Assembly (NCBI RefSeq): GCF_024749165.1
Contig: NZ_CP087190.1
Location: forward strand, 620,001 to 684,000
Direction of reading: 5' to 3'
DNA length: 64,000 nucleotides
DNA from: Pseudomonas sp. B21-023
Lineage (GTDB): Bacteria; Pseudomonadota; Gammaproteobacteria; Pseudomonadales; Pseudomonadaceae
The notes beneath the pieces were generated by a model that was not told the origin of the DNA, did no database searches, and worked only from the letters and a program-made list of their open reading frames with translations. This document shows, piece by piece, positions 47,577 through 57,340 of this stretch (position 1 is the stretch's first letter; each line of letters starts with the position of its first letter). The translations under genes were made by a program, and so were the position numbers.

Positions 47577-48848
47577 TCAGAGCACGCCGTAGCGCTTGCG
47601 CGCCTCGATCGCCAGACCGCTGCCGATGCTGCCGAAGATATTGCCTTCCACATGCCGCGCATTGGGCAGCATCGCCGCCACGCTGTTGCGCAGCGCCGGA
47701 ATGCCGCTGGAGCCGCCGGTGAAGAACACCGTGTCCACCTGGCTTTCGCTCACGCCCGCCTTGGCCAGCAGTTCACTCACGCTGCCGCGCACGCGCTCGA
47801 GCAAACCGTCAATTGCATCTTCGAACAGTGCCCGGGTCAGCTCGGCCGACAGCTGCGGCTCGATCCGGCCAAAGTCGATGCTCCGGCTGTCGCGCTCGGT
47901 CAGCTCGATCTTGCTGGCCTCCACCTCCATCGCCAGCCAGTGCCCGGCGCGCTGCTCGATCAGCTTGAACAGGCGGTCGATACCCAGGGTGTCCTCGATG
48001 TCGTAGCGCATGCTGCCCAGGGCCAGCTGCGACTTCTGCGCATACAGGGCGTTGATGGTGTGCCAGGTGGCCAGGTTGAGGTGGTAGCTGGTGGGCATCA
48101 GCGCGCCGCTTTTCATCCGGCTGCCATAGCCGAACAGCGGCATCACACCCTGCAGGCTCAGCTGCTTGTCGAAGTCGGTACCGCCGATGTGCACGCCGCC
48201 GGTGGCGAGGATGTCGTCCTGGCGCTCGGCCACCAGGTGGCGCTCGGGCGACAGGCGGATCAGGGTAAAGTCCGAGGTACCACCGCCGATATCCACAATC
48301 AGCACCAGCTCTTCACGGCTGATGCCCGACTCGTAGTCGAACGCCGCAGCGATCGGCTCGTACTGGAACGACACGTCCTTGAAGCCGATCTTGCGCGCAA
48401 CTTCCGCCAGGGTATCCTCGGCCTCCTGGTCGGCGGCCGGGTCTTCGTCGACGAAAAATACCGGGCGGCCGAGCACCACCTGGTCGAATTCGCGGCCGGC
48501 ATCGGCTTCGGCGCGCTTTTTCAGCTCGCCGATGAACATGCCCAGCAGGTCCTTGAACGGCAGGGCGCTGCCCAGCACGCTGGTGTCGTGCTTGATCAGC
48601 TTGGAGCCCAGCAGGCTCTTGAGCGAGCGCATCAGGCGGCCTTCGTAGCCTTCCAGGTACTCGTGCAGGGCCAGGCGGCCGTACACCGGGCGACGTTCCT
48701 CGATATTGAAGAAGACCACCGACGGCAGGGTGATCTTGCCGTCTTCCAGGGCGATCAGCGATTCGGCGCCAGGGCGGTGCCAGCCGACCGTGGAGTTGGA
48801 GGTACCGAAGTCGATGCCGAGGGCACGGGCCGGGGATACGTCAGACAT
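47577..48848 (-). CDS. Hsp70-like chaperone, YegD type
   Basis: A 423-residue actin-fold ATPase of the YegD/short-Hsp70 group. GIDFGTSNSTVG (phosphate 1), VDIGGGTSDFTLI (phosphate 2) and FFTGGSSGIPALR (adenosine) are present. It lacks the C-terminal peptide-binding domain of DnaK, so its client is unknown. The ATG at 48848 follows GGAAG; it is divergent from cbpA, a DnaJ homologue, so the two may work together under heat stress. Confidence 0.88.
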   Translation of the reverse strand: MSDVSPARALGIDFGTSNSTVGWHRPGAESLIALEDGKITLPSVVFFNIEERRPVYGRLALHEYLEGYEGRLMRSLKSLLGSKLIKHDTSVLGSALPFKDLLGMFIGELKKRAEADAGREFDQVVLGRPVFFVDEDPAADQEAEDTLAEVARKIGFKDVSFQYEPIAAAFDYESGISREELVLIVDIGGGTSDFTLIRLSPERHLVAERQDDILATGGVHIGGTDFDKQLSLQGVMPLFGYGSRMKSGALMPTSYHLNLATWHTINALYAQKSQLALGSMRYDIEDTLGIDRLFKLIEQRAGHWLAMEVEASKIELTERDSRSIDFGRIEPQLSAELTRALFEDAIDGLLERVRGSVSELLAKAGVSESQVDTVFFTGGSSGIPALRNSVAAMLPNARHVEGNIFGSIGSGLAIEARKRYGVL

Positions 48849-48944
48849 GGAGAAATCTTCCGGAGGCAAAACGGCCGCGCAGTTTATGCCGTTCTGCGGC
48901 TAAATCAAGACCGGTCGTCTGCGATAGCGCAACCCCGGATGAGC

Positions 48945-48972
48945 CTTGAAAGGCTATGCTTGACCCCAATCT
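48945..48972 (+). promoter_or_regulatory. Sigma-32 heat-shock promoter of cbpA
   Basis: CTTGAAA (48945-48951), a 12-base spacer and CCCCAATCT (48964-48972) match the sigma-32 consensus CTTGAAA-N11-16-CCCCATnT. The expected start near 48979 gives a 32-base leader before cbpA. Confidence 0.8.
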
Positions 48973-49010
48973 TCAGTAGCAATACGTACATTCACATCGG
49001 TGATCCATAG

Positions 49011-49970
49011 ATGGACTTCAAAGACTATTACAAGATACTCGGCGTCGAGGCGAGCGCGGACGACAAGGCGATCAAGGCCGCGTACCGCAAGCTCGCGCGC
49101 AAGTATCACCCCGACGTCAGCAAGGAGCGTGACGCCGAGGACAAGTTCAAGGAGGCCAACGAGGCCTACGAAGTGCTTGGCGACAAGGACAAGCGCGCCG
49201 AGTACGACGAGATCCGCAAATACGGCGGCCAGCATGGCCGGCCGTTCCAGGCGCCGCCTGGCTGGGAGTCTCGCAGCGGTGGTGGCGGTGGTTTCGAAGG
49301 TGGCGATTTTTCCGATTTCTTCAGCTCGATCTTCGGCGCCCGGGGTGGCAACCCCTTCGGTGGCGGCGGTGGCCGGCAACAACGCAGTGCCGGCAGGCGA
49401 GGGCAGGACGTGGAACTGGAACTGGCGGTGTTCCTCGAGGAAACCCTGAACAAGGAATCCAAGCAGATCAGCTTCCAGGTGCCGCAGACCAACGCTGCCG
49501 GCCAGCGCACCGGGTTCACCACCAAGACCCTGAACGTGAAGATACCTGCCGGTGTGACCGACGGCGAGCGCATCCGCCTCAAGGGCCAGGGCGCGCCGGG
49601 CGTGGGCGGCGGGGCCAACGGCGATTTGTTCCTGACCATCCGCATGGCACCGCACCCGCTGTTCGATGTCGAAGGTCATGACCTGATCATTACCGTGCCG
49701 CTGGCACCGTGGGAGGCGGCGCTCGGCGCCAAGGTGGCCGTGCCGACTTTGACCGGCAAGATCAACCTGACCATCCGTCCCGACAGCCAGAGCGGCCAGC
49801 GCCTGCGGGTCAAGGGCATGGGCCTGTTGAACAAGCAGGGCGAGCGCGGCGACCTGTACGCCCAGCTGAAGGTAGTGATGCCTGCCCAATCCGATGACGC
49901 AGCGCGCGCATTGTGGACCCAGCTCTCCGAGAAAGCCGCGTTCAACCCGAGGACTCAATGGAGTAAGTGA
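49011..49970 (+). CDS. cbpA: Curved DNA-binding protein CbpA (DnaJ family)
   Basis: A class II J-domain co-chaperone and nucleoid-associated protein, 319 residues. The J domain has the YHPD motif (HPD near residue 32). A Gly/Phe-rich region follows with many glycines, and two C-terminal beta domains bind clients. There is no CxxCxGxG zinc finger. Heat-shock control is likely from the sigma-32 promoter. cbpM follows after two bases. Confidence 0.95.
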   Translation: MDFKDYYKILGVEASADDKAIKAAYRKLARKYHPDVSKERDAEDKFKEANEAYEVLGDKDKRAEYDEIRKYGGQHGRPFQAPPGWESRSGGGGGFEGGDFSDFFSSIFGARGGNPFGGGGGRQQRSAGRRGQDVELELAVFLEETLNKESKQISFQVPQTNAAGQRTGFTTKTLNVKIPAGVTDGERIRLKGQGAPGVGGGANGDLFLTIRMAPHPLFDVEGHDLIITVPLAPWEAALGAKVAVPTLTGKINLTIRPDSQSGQRLRVKGMGLLNKQGERGDLYAQLKVVMPAQSDDAARALWTQLSEKAAFNPRTQWSK

Positions 49971-49972
49971 TC

Positions 49973-50278
49973 ATGAGCAGCACCCTGATCGTTCAACTGG
50001 ACATGCGTACCCTTTGCCAGGAAGCCGACCTCACGGCCGATTGCGTGATCGAGATCGTCGAGCACGGCATTGTTGAACCTTCGGGGCGAACGCCGGAGGA
50101 ATGGGTGTTCGACGACCGCGCGCCGGTCACCCTCAAGCGTGCGGTGAAGCTGCATGATCAGCTGGAGCTGGAGTGGGAAGGGGTGGCCCTGGCGCTTGAG
50201 CTGCTGGAGGAGGTCCAGCAGTTGCGCAGCGAGAACCACATGCTGCGCCAACGGTTGGGCCGGTTTACCCAGATGTAA
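49973..50278 (+). CDS. cbpM: CbpA modulator CbpM
   Basis: A 101-residue MerR-like helical protein that inhibits CbpA by binding its J domain. The start MSSTLIVQLDMRTLCQEA, the ITVEHGIVEP-like segment (IVEHGIVEPSG) and the C-terminal leucine-rich helix are typical. The ATG at 49973 is preceded by GGAG at nine bases; GTG at 49967 is an alternative. It forms an operon with cbpA. Confidence 0.9.
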   Translation: MSSTLIVQLDMRTLCQEADLTADCVIEIVEHGIVEPSGRTPEEWVFDDRAPVTLKRAVKLHDQLELEWEGVALALELLEEVQQLRSENHMLRQRLGRFTQM

Positions 50279-50285
50279 ACGTTGT

Positions 50286-50304
50286 GGGGCCGCACGGCGG
50301 CCCC
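50286..50304. terminator. Hairpin between convergent cbpM and GNAT genes
   Basis: GGGGCCG (50286-50292) pairs with CGGCCCC (50298-50304) across a five-base loop. It has no T-run and is therefore a weak terminator candidate. Confidence 0.35.
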
Positions 50305-50311
50305 TCGGGCT

Positions 50312-50824
50312 TCACGGCTGTGCCCCAGGATCGAGCATCAATTGCATGAAGGTCAGGTCCAGCCACCGGCCGAACTTCACCCCTACCTGCGGCATCTGCC
50401 CGGTCACCACGAACCCCAACCGCTCGTGCAGGCGCACCGACGCGGCATTGCCGCTCTCGATGGCGGCGACCATCACATGCTTGCCACAGCCCCTGGCCCG
50501 TTCGACCAGCGCTTCCATCAGCACCGGGCCCAGACCTTTGCCGCGCTGGTCTGCACGGATGTACACCGAATGTTCGACCGTATGGCGGAAGCCCTCGAAG
50601 GGGCGCCAGTCGCCGAACGAGGCGTAACCCAGCACGCCGCTGTCATCCACCGCGACCAGGATTGGATAACCCTGCTGCGCGCGGGCCTCGAACCAGGCCA
50701 GGCGATTGGCCTGGTCCACCGGGGTTTCGTTCCAGATCGCCGTGGTGTTGGCCACGGCGTCGTTGTAGATGTCGAGGATGCCCGGCACGTCGTCGATCAG
50801 GGCGTCGCGGATCTGGTAACTCAT
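50312..50824 (-). CDS. GNAT acetyltransferase, phosphinothricin/methionine-sulfoximine type
   Basis: A 170-residue acetyltransferase of the Pat/MddA family. The acetyl-CoA loop is QRGKGLGPVLM, and TTAIWNETPVD and FRHTVEHSVYI are typical of enzymes that acetylate methionine sulfoximine, methionine sulfone or phosphinothricin. In P. aeruginosa a similar gene (PA4866) also sits near urea genes. The ATG at 50824 gives MSYQIRDAL. It lies just after urtE in the same direction, 31 bases from its stop. Confidence 0.88.
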   Translation of the reverse strand: MSYQIRDALIDDVPGILDIYNDAVANTTAIWNETPVDQANRLAWFEARAQQGYPILVAVDDSGVLGYASFGDWRPFEGFRHTVEHSVYIRADQRGKGLGPVLMEALVERARGCGKHVMVAAIESGNAASVRLHERLGFVVTGQMPQVGVKFGRWLDLTFMQLMLDPGAQP

Positions 50825-50855
50825 GACAGCGTCTCGCAAGGGAAGTGGTTGCAGA

Positions 50856-51554
50856 TTAAATGGTAACCAGGCCGCGCACACCTTCAGCCTGCATGTTTTC
50901 GCCGCGGCCGCGCTGGACGATCTCGCCGCGGGCCATGACCAGGTACTGGTCGGCCAGTTCCTCGGCGAAATCGTAGAACTGCTCCACCAGCAGGATGGCC
51001 ATGTCGCCACGGTCGGCGAGCTTGCGGATCACCGCGCCGATCTCCTTGATCACCGACGGCTGGATACCTTCGGTGGGTTCGTCGAGGATCAGCAGGCGCG
51101 GGCGGCTGGCCAGGGCGCGGCCGATGGCCAACTGTTGCTGCTGGCCGCCAGAGAGGTCGCCGCCACGGCGTTGTTTCATCTGCTCCAGCACCGGGAACAG
51201 TTCGTAGATGAAGGCCGGCACATCCCGTGCCTCGCGGGCGGGGAAGCGCGACAGGCCCATCAGCAGGTTTTCCTCGACAGTCAGGCGCGGGAAAATCTCG
51301 CGGCCCTGGGGCACGTAGGCGATGCCGGCCTGGACCCGTTGCTGGGGCTTGAGCGTGGTGATCGGCTTGCCTTCCCATTCCACGTGGCCCTCGCGGGCTG
51401 GCAGCAGGCCCATCAGGCAGCGCAGCAGGGTGGTCTTGCCCACGCCGTTGCGGCCCAGCAGGCAGGTGACCTCGCCGACCTTGGCCTCGAAGGACAGGCC
51501 GCGCAGGATGTGGCTGCCGCCGTAGTACTGGTGCAGGGTGTCGATTTTCAGCAT
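50856..51554 (-). CDS. urtE: Urea ABC transporter ATPase UrtE
   Basis: A 232-residue ATPase of the urea importer. Walker A GRNGVGKTT, signature LSGGQQQQLAIGRA, Walker B LILDEPTEGIQP and the family start MLKIDTLHQYYGGSHILRG are present. It is separated from urtD by 145 bases that contain a REPIN. Confidence 0.95.
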   Translation of the reverse strand: MLKIDTLHQYYGGSHILRGLSFEAKVGEVTCLLGRNGVGKTTLLRCLMGLLPAREGHVEWEGKPITTLKPQQRVQAGIAYVPQGREIFPRLTVEENLLMGLSRFPAREARDVPAFIYELFPVLEQMKQRRGGDLSGGQQQQLAIGRALASRPRLLILDEPTEGIQPSVIKEIGAVIRKLADRGDMAILLVEQFYDFAEELADQYLVMARGEIVQRGRGENMQAEGVRGLVTI

Positions 51555-51596
51555 GTCATGTCCCTGTTGGTTTTTACCTCGCCTGCACCGGCCTCA

Positions 51597-51685
51597 TCGC
51601 CGGCAAGCCGGCTCTCACAGGACAGCACAGCTTTCGAATCCTGTGGTTGTCCTGTGGGAGCCGGCTTGCCGGCGATGAGGCCGGT
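51597..51685. repeat. REPIN inside the urt operon, between urtD and urtE
   Basis: ATCGCCGGCAAGCCGGCTC and the inverted GAGCCGGCTTGCCGGCGAT form a pair with a short spacer. It is one of the few REP elements here that interrupt an operon, where it could lower urtE expression relative to urtD. Confidence 0.85.
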
Positions 51686-51699
51686 GCAGATAACGAAGA

Positions 51700-52553
<854 letters not shown>

Positions 52554-52557
<4 letters not shown>

Positions 52558-53633
52558 GGCTGGCTCCTTTTCTTCACAAGGCCGACCACGCCCTTGGGCA
52601 GGTACAGGGTGACGAGGATGAACAGCGCGCCGAGGAAGAACAGCCAGAACTCGGGGAACGCCACGGTGAACCAGCTCTTCATGCCATTGACCAGGCCGGC
52701 ACCGAGCAGCGGCCCGATCAACGTGCCGCGCCCGCCGAGTGCCACCCACACGGCGGCCTCGATGGAGTTGGTCGGTGACATCTCGCTGGGGTTGATGATG
52801 CCCACCTGCGGCACGTACAGCGCCCCGGCCAGGCCGCACAGCACGGCACTGAGCACCCACACCAGCAGCTTGAAGCCGCGCGGGTCGTAGCCGCAGAACA
52901 TCAGCCGGTTCTCGGCGTCGCGCACGGCGGTGAGCAGGCGCCCGAACTTGCTCTGGGTCAGGCGCCAGCACAGGAACAGGCTGCCCAGCAGCAGGCTCAC
53001 CGTGAGCAGGAACAGCACGGCCCGGGTGCCCTGGGCGGTGATGTCGAAACCGAGGATGGTGCGGAAATTGGTGAAGCCGTTGTTGCCGCCAAAGCCCGTT
53101 TCGTTGCGGAAGAACAGCAGCATCCCGGCAAAGGTCAGGGCCTGGGTCATGATCGAGAAGTACACGCCCTTGATCCGCGAGCGGAAGGCGAAGAAGCCGA
53201 ACACCAGCGCCAGCAACCCCGGCGCCAGTACCACCAGGCACAGCGCCCAGGCGAAGTGCTGGGTGCCGGCCCAGTACCAGGGCAGCTCGCTCCACGACAG
53301 GAAGGTCATGAAGCCCGGCAGACCATCACCGGCCGCCTGGCGCATCAGGTACATGCCCATGGCATAGCCGCCAAGGGCAAAGAACAGGCCGTGGCCCAGC
53401 GACAGCAACCCGGCGTAGCCCCACACCAGGTCCAGGGCCAGGGCGACGATGGCGTAGCAAAGAATCTTGCCGACCAGGGTCAGGGTATAGGCCGAGACCT
53501 GCAAGGCGTGCCCGTCCGGCAGCAGCGACAGCAGCGGCAGGGCCAGCAGCACCAGGACGACAACGGCGCCGACGGCCAGCGACACCCGGGTGCCGGCCTT
53601 GCGCGTGGCAGTGACAATCAATGGCTGGTTCAT
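52554..53633 (-). CDS. urtC: Urea ABC transporter permease UrtC
   Basis: A 359-residue permease of the LivM type with about ten spans, GLLSLGHGLFFALGGYAMG and the coupling loop VRDAENRLMFCGYDPR. It starts in the urtB stop (TAATG) and overlaps urtD at its end, so urtBCD are translated as a coupled run. Confidence 0.95.
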
Positions 53634-55120
53634 TAGTCGATTACCCGTCCCTTGAGGGCGAACAGGCCTTGCGGGCGCTTCTGGATGAACAGAATGATCA
53701 GCGCAAGGATGAGGATCTTGCCCAGCACCGCCCCGATCTGCGGCTCCAGCAGTTTGTTGGCGATGCCCAGCCCGAAGGCCGCCCACAGGCTGCCGGCCAG
53801 CTGCCCGACACCGCCGAGCACCACCACCAGGAACGAGTCGATGATGTAGCTCTGGCCCAGGTCCGGGCCGACGTTGCCGACCTGGCTCAGGGCCACGCCG
53901 CCGAGCCCGGCGATGCCCGAGCCGAGGCCGAAGGCGAGCATGTCCACGCGCCCGGTGGACACCCCGCAACAGGCCGCCATGTTGCGGTTCTGGGTGACAG
54001 CCCGCACGTTCAGGCCCAGCCGTGTGCGGTTGAGCAGCAGCCAGGTGAGCAGCACCACGGCGAGGGCGAAGCCGATGATCACCAGGCGGTTGTACGGCAG
54101 CACCAGGTTGGGCAGCACCTGGACGCCGCCCGACAGCCAGGCCGGGTTGCTTACCTCGACGTTCTGCGCGCCGAAGAGCAGGCGCACGGCCTGGATCAGG
54201 ATCAGGCTGATGCCCCAGGTGGCCAACAGGGTTTCCAACGGGCGGCCATACAGGTGGCGGATCACCGTGCGCTCCAGGGCCATGCCGACCCCTGCGCTGA
54301 CGGCGAATGCTACCGGCAGGGCGATCAACGGGTAGAACTCGATGGCACTCGGAGCGTAGCGCTGCAGCAGCACCTGGACCATGTAAGTGCTGTAGGCGCC
54401 GAGCATCAGCATCTCGCCGTGAGCCATGTTGATCACCCCGAGCAGGCCGAAGGTGATCGCCAGGCCCAGCGCGGCCAGCAGCAGGATCGAACCCAGCGAC
54501 AGGCCACTGAAGGCCTGGCCGAGCAGCTCGCCAACCAGCAGCTTGCGCTGCACCTGGGCCAGGCTGGTTTCGGCGGCGGTGCGCACGGCGGCGTCGGTTT
54601 CGGCGTTGGGTTGCAACAGCGCTTCGAGGCGGGTGCGGGCCAGCGGGTCACCGGTTTCGCCGAGCAGGCGCACGGCGGCCAGGCGTACCGCGGGCTCGCT
54701 AGCGCCCAGTTGCAGGTTGGCCAGGGCCAGGCCGAGGGCGGCATGCACGGCGGCGTCGGGTTCGCTGGCGAAGCGCCGGTCGAGGAAGGCCATTTGCGCG
54801 GGTTGTGCGCTTTTTTGCAGTTGCTGGGCGGCGGCTAGGCGTACGTTGGTCTGGTCGCTGAGTAACTGATGGCTGGCCAGGGCGTTGTCGATCAGGCCGC
54901 GCAGGCGGTTGTTCAGGCGCAGTTTGCGCGTGTCGTTTTCGGCGATGCGGCCCTGGCGCAGGTTGTCCAGTAGCGGCAGGCGTGCGGCGTCGGGTTGCGC
55001 GGCCCAGGTTTCGAGCAGGCGCGCCTGTTCGGCGGGCTTGGCGCTGAGGAAGAATTCGCCTTCGCTGGCTTGGGTGGCCAGGGGCAGTAGCAGTAGAAAG
55101 GTGAGCAGGAATCTGAACAT
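53633..55120 (-). CDS. urtB: Urea ABC transporter permease UrtB
   Basis: A 495-residue permease of the LivH type. A signal peptide (FLLTFLLLLPLATQA) and an extra-cytoplasmic domain of about 180 residues with HEAT-like Ala/Leu/Arg-rich repeats precede the membrane core, which has LGLAITFGLLGVINMAHGE. The extension is usual for UrtB but absent from LivH; its role is unknown. Confidence 0.95.
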   Translation of the reverse strand: MFRFLLTFLLLLPLATQASEGEFFLSAKPAEQARLLETWAAQPDAARLPLLDNLRQGRIAENDTRKLRLNNRLRGLIDNALASHQLLSDQTNVRLAAAQQLQKSAQPAQMAFLDRRFASEPDAAVHAALGLALANLQLGASEPAVRLAAVRLLGETGDPLARTRLEALLQPNAETDAAVRTAAETSLAQVQRKLLVGELLGQAFSGLSLGSILLLAALGLAITFGLLGVINMAHGEMLMLGAYSTYMVQVLLQRYAPSAIEFYPLIALPVAFAVSAGVGMALERTVIRHLYGRPLETLLATWGISLILIQAVRLLFGAQNVEVSNPAWLSGGVQVLPNLVLPYNRLVIIGFALAVVLLTWLLLNRTRLGLNVRAVTQNRNMAACCGVSTGRVDMLAFGLGSGIAGLGGVALSQVGNVGPDLGQSYIIDSFLVVVLGGVGQLAGSLWAAFGLGIANKLLEPQIGAVLGKILILALIILFIQKRPQGLFALKGRVID

Positions 55121-55150
55121 GCGGGCAGTCCTGAAAAATCGGCGGTGGAT

Positions 55151-55250
55151 TCATCGCCGGCAAGCCGGCTCCCACAGGTCCAACAAAGAACTCGGAAGCT
55201 GTGCTGTACCTGTGGGAGCTGGCTTGCCAGCGATAGGGCTGCGCAGCAGC
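55151..55250. repeat. REPIN between urtA and urtB
   Basis: TCGCCGGCAAGCCGGCTCC and the inverted GTGGGAGCTGGCTTGCCAG, with the GGGGCTGCGCAGCAGCCCC-type arm at the right end. It may stabilise urtA message over the membrane genes, giving excess binding protein. Confidence 0.85.
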
Positions 55251-55260
55251 CCCAGTGCAC

Positions 55261-56526
55261 TCAGTTACCCTTCACCGCATAATCCGGCCGCTTGTCATTC
55301 CCCGGAATGAACGGGCTCCAAGGCTGCGCCCGCAGCGGCTGCTCGGTTTCCCACACCACACTGAACTGCCCGTCATCCTGGATCTCGCCGATCATCACCG
55401 GCTTGTGCAGGTGGTGGTTGGTCTTGTCCATGGTCAGGGTGAAGCCCGACGGTGCCTTGAAACTCTGCCCGGCCAGTGCTTCACGCACCTTGTCGACGTC
55501 GGTGGACTTGGCTTTCTCGGCGGCCTGCGCCCACATGTGGATGCCCACGTAGGTGGCTTCCATCGGGTCGTTGGTCACCGCCTTGTCAGCGCCTGGCAGG
55601 CCCTTGGCCTTGGCGTAGGCCTTCCAGTCGGCGACGAACTTCTGGTTCACCGGGTTATCCACCGACTCGAAGTAGTTCCACGCGGCCAGGTGCCCCACCA
55701 ACGGTTTGGTGTCGATGCCGCGCAGCTCTTCTTCGCCCACCGAGAACGCCACCACCGGTACGTCGGTGGCCTTCAGGCCCTGGTTGGCCAGTTCTTTGTA
55801 GAACGGTACGTTGGAGTCGCCGTTGACCGTGGAAATCACTGCCGTCTTGCCGCCGGCGGAGAACTTCTTGATGTTGGCAACGATGGTCTGGTAATCGGCG
55901 TGGCCGAACGGCGTGTACACCTCTTCGATGTCCTTGTCGGCCACGCCTTTGCTGTGCAGGAAAGCGCGCAGGATCTTGTTGGTGGTGCGCGGGTAGACGT
56001 AGTCGGTGCCCAGCAGGAAGAAGCGCTTGGCGCTGCCGCCGTCTTCGCTCATCAGGTATTCCACCGCCGGAATCGCCTGCTGGTTGGGCGCGGCGCCGGT
56101 GTAGAACACGTTCGGCGACATCTCTTCACCCTCGTACTGCACCGGGTAGAACAGCAGGCCGTTGAGCTCTTCGAACACTGGCAGCACCGACTTGCGCGAC
56201 ACCGAGGTCCAGCAGCCGAACACCACCGCGACCTTGTCCTGGGTCAGCAGCTGGCGGCTCTTTTCAGCGAACAGCGGCCAGTTGGACGCCGGGTCGACCA
56301 CCACCGGTTCGAGCATCTTGCCGTTCACGCCACCCTTGGCGTTGATCTCGTCGATGGTCATCAGCGCCATGTCCTTGAGCGAGGTCTCGGAAATGGCCAT
56401 GGTCCCGGACAGCGAATGCAGGATGCCGACCTTGATGGTCTCGGCGGCCTGGATGCTCCAGCTCAGGCCCATCGCGGCGATCGATGCGCTGAGGGTAAAG
56501 GCCTTGATCAGACTGCGTCGCTTCAT
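55261..56526 (-). CDS. urtA: Urea ABC transporter substrate-binding protein
   Basis: Periplasmic urea-binding protein, 421 residues. The N-terminus KRRSLIKAF has a twin-arginine-like pair before the hydrophobic segment and cleavage near IQA, so Tat export is possible. The mature chain begins AETIKVGILHSLSGTMAISE. CWTSVSRKSVLPVFEE and TTNKILRAFLHSKG are family blocks. It is first in the operon behind a sigma-54-type promoter. Confidence 0.95.
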   Translation of the reverse strand: MKRRSLIKAFTLSASIAAMGLSWSIQAAETIKVGILHSLSGTMAISETSLKDMALMTIDEINAKGGVNGKMLEPVVVDPASNWPLFAEKSRQLLTQDKVAVVFGCWTSVSRKSVLPVFEELNGLLFYPVQYEGEEMSPNVFYTGAAPNQQAIPAVEYLMSEDGGSAKRFFLLGTDYVYPRTTNKILRAFLHSKGVADKDIEEVYTPFGHADYQTIVANIKKFSAGGKTAVISTVNGDSNVPFYKELANQGLKATDVPVVAFSVGEEELRGIDTKPLVGHLAAWNYFESVDNPVNQKFVADWKAYAKAKGLPGADKAVTNDPMEATYVGIHMWAQAAEKAKSTDVDKVREALAGQSFKAPSGFTLTMDKTNHHLHKPVMIGEIQDDGQFSVVWETEQPLRAQPWSPFIPGNDKRPDYAVKGN

Positions 56527-56570
56527 GTGCTCACTCCGATGTGATGGTGGGGGTTGGCCAGGTCGGAGAT

Positions 56571-56586
56571 TGCAAAGGCTGTGCCG
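56571..56586 (-). promoter_or_regulatory. Sigma-54-type promoter of the urt operon
   Basis: Read on the minus strand: CGGCACA-GCCT-TTGCA, matching TGGCACG-N4-TTGCW with the GG and GC 10 bases apart. The expected start near 56560 is 34 bases before the urtA ATG. Confidence 0.7.
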
Positions 56587-56640
56587 AGCGATGGAGGGTG
56601 CGCGATAGAGCGGTTGTGCGACGAATCGGGGCGTGGGGTG

Positions 56641-56655
56641 GGGCCAGGATGGTGC
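56641..56655 (-). promoter_or_regulatory. NtrC-like site upstream of urtA
   Basis: On the minus strand GCACCA-TCC-TGGCCC fits GCACCA-N3-TGGTGC at 10 of 12 bases. It lies about 85-95 bases upstream of the expected start site, a suitable distance for an enhancer-bound NtrC. Control by nitrogen status follows if this is right. Confidence 0.5.
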
Positions 56656-56703
56656 TTGCTGCACAGGCCTGCACAGGATTGGGGCCGGGGGCGATGAACA
56701 CTT

Positions 56704-56925
56704 TTGACACATAAGCGGTACTTGAGTACCGTGCCGCACCGCAGTAGTTTCTGCGGTTCGGGATTGGCGTCCCGGATACAGAGAGCGGGCACTTTCAACA
56801 GTGTCCTGCATGGCTGCACCCGTTATGGGCGGAGCCGTGTGTGGGAGCCTTCGGGCTCACCGGCTCTCTCTGTCCGGCACGCCAACCCGCACGGCTCCGT
56901 CCACCCATATTGGCGTGTGGGTGCG
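56704..56925 (+). ncRNA. Structured leader upstream of the KIVPDPP gene pair
   Basis: After a TTGACA element (56704-56709) come CGGTAC-TTGA-GTACCG (56716-56731), ACCGCAG-N6-CTGCGGT (56738-56757), CGGGA-N6-TCCCG (56759-56775) and a 10-bp perfect stem CGGAGCCGTG/CACGGCTCCG (56830-56839 with 56890-56899). That stem encloses GAGCC-TTCG-GGCTC, a C(UUCG)G tetraloop hairpin (56845-56858). CACCC/GGGTG follows. No coding frame fits. I recall similar leaders before related VPDPP genes in other Pseudomonas, but I cannot check that here. Confidence 0.55.
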
Positions 56926-56960
56926 GAGCGTCATTACGGAGAGCCGCAAGGAGATGCACC

Positions 56961-57038
56961 ATGCTCAAGAAGATCGTTCCAGATCCACCGTTCGCATTTA
57001 TCGAGATCGCCACCTTTCATCGAGAGGTGCAGCCATGA
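56961..57038 (+). CDS. Small KIVPDPP peptide (25 residues)
   Basis: A 25-codon frame with AAGGAG eight bases upstream. It begins MLKKIVPDPPFAFIE; the KIVPDPP start is shared with small Pseudomonas proteins of the DUF3077/DUF6124 type. Its stop overlaps the next ATG (ATGA), so the two are coupled. It may be a leader peptide, a real product, or the detached N-terminus of a gene split by a frameshift. Confidence 0.5.
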   Translation: MLKKIVPDPPFAFIEIATFHREVQP

Positions 57039-57334
57039 ACCTGGAATCGCTGGTCAACCTCACCCCGCGCAAATCACGTCCGGTCACCGCCAGTTCCCAC
57101 TTTGGCACCTGCAATCACGCCCACGCGCCGATGCTCTCGGTACAGGCCGGGGTCGATAGCGAGGATGCGCTGGTGTGCGCCGTGGCGGCGTTGAAGGCGG
57201 CCTATGAGACCAATGCCGCGGCATTGGAGAAGGCCGCAGATCCGTTGCGCAGTTTGCTGACGGCAACGGAGAATTCGCTGGAGAAGGGGTTGGCGTTGGC
57301 TGAGGCTGTGCTTGAAGGGTTGGAGCACGGCTGA
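57035..57334 (+). CDS. Small helical protein, DUF3077/DUF6124-like
   Basis: A 99-residue protein with an N-terminal basic part and a long amphipathic helix region rich in Ala, Leu and Glu (MLSVQAGVDSEDALVCAVAAL). The APMLSVQAGVDSEDAL stretch resembles the C-terminal part of Pseudomonas DUF3077/DUF6124 proteins that normally carry KIVPDPP at their own N-terminus. It has its own AGAGG site. Function unknown. A longer frame runs upstream but through the structured leader. Confidence 0.65.
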   Translation: MNLESLVNLTPRKSRPVTASSHFGTCNHAHAPMLSVQAGVDSEDALVCAVAALKAAYETNAAALEKAADPLRSLLTATENSLEKGLALAEAVLEGLEHG

Positions 57335-57340
57335 CAATCG

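Noticed and set aside
56801..57034. Upstream extension of the small helical protein
   Set aside because: The added stretch overlaps the structured leader and has no family similarity; the ATG at 57035 has its own ribosome-binding site and the coupling overlap.
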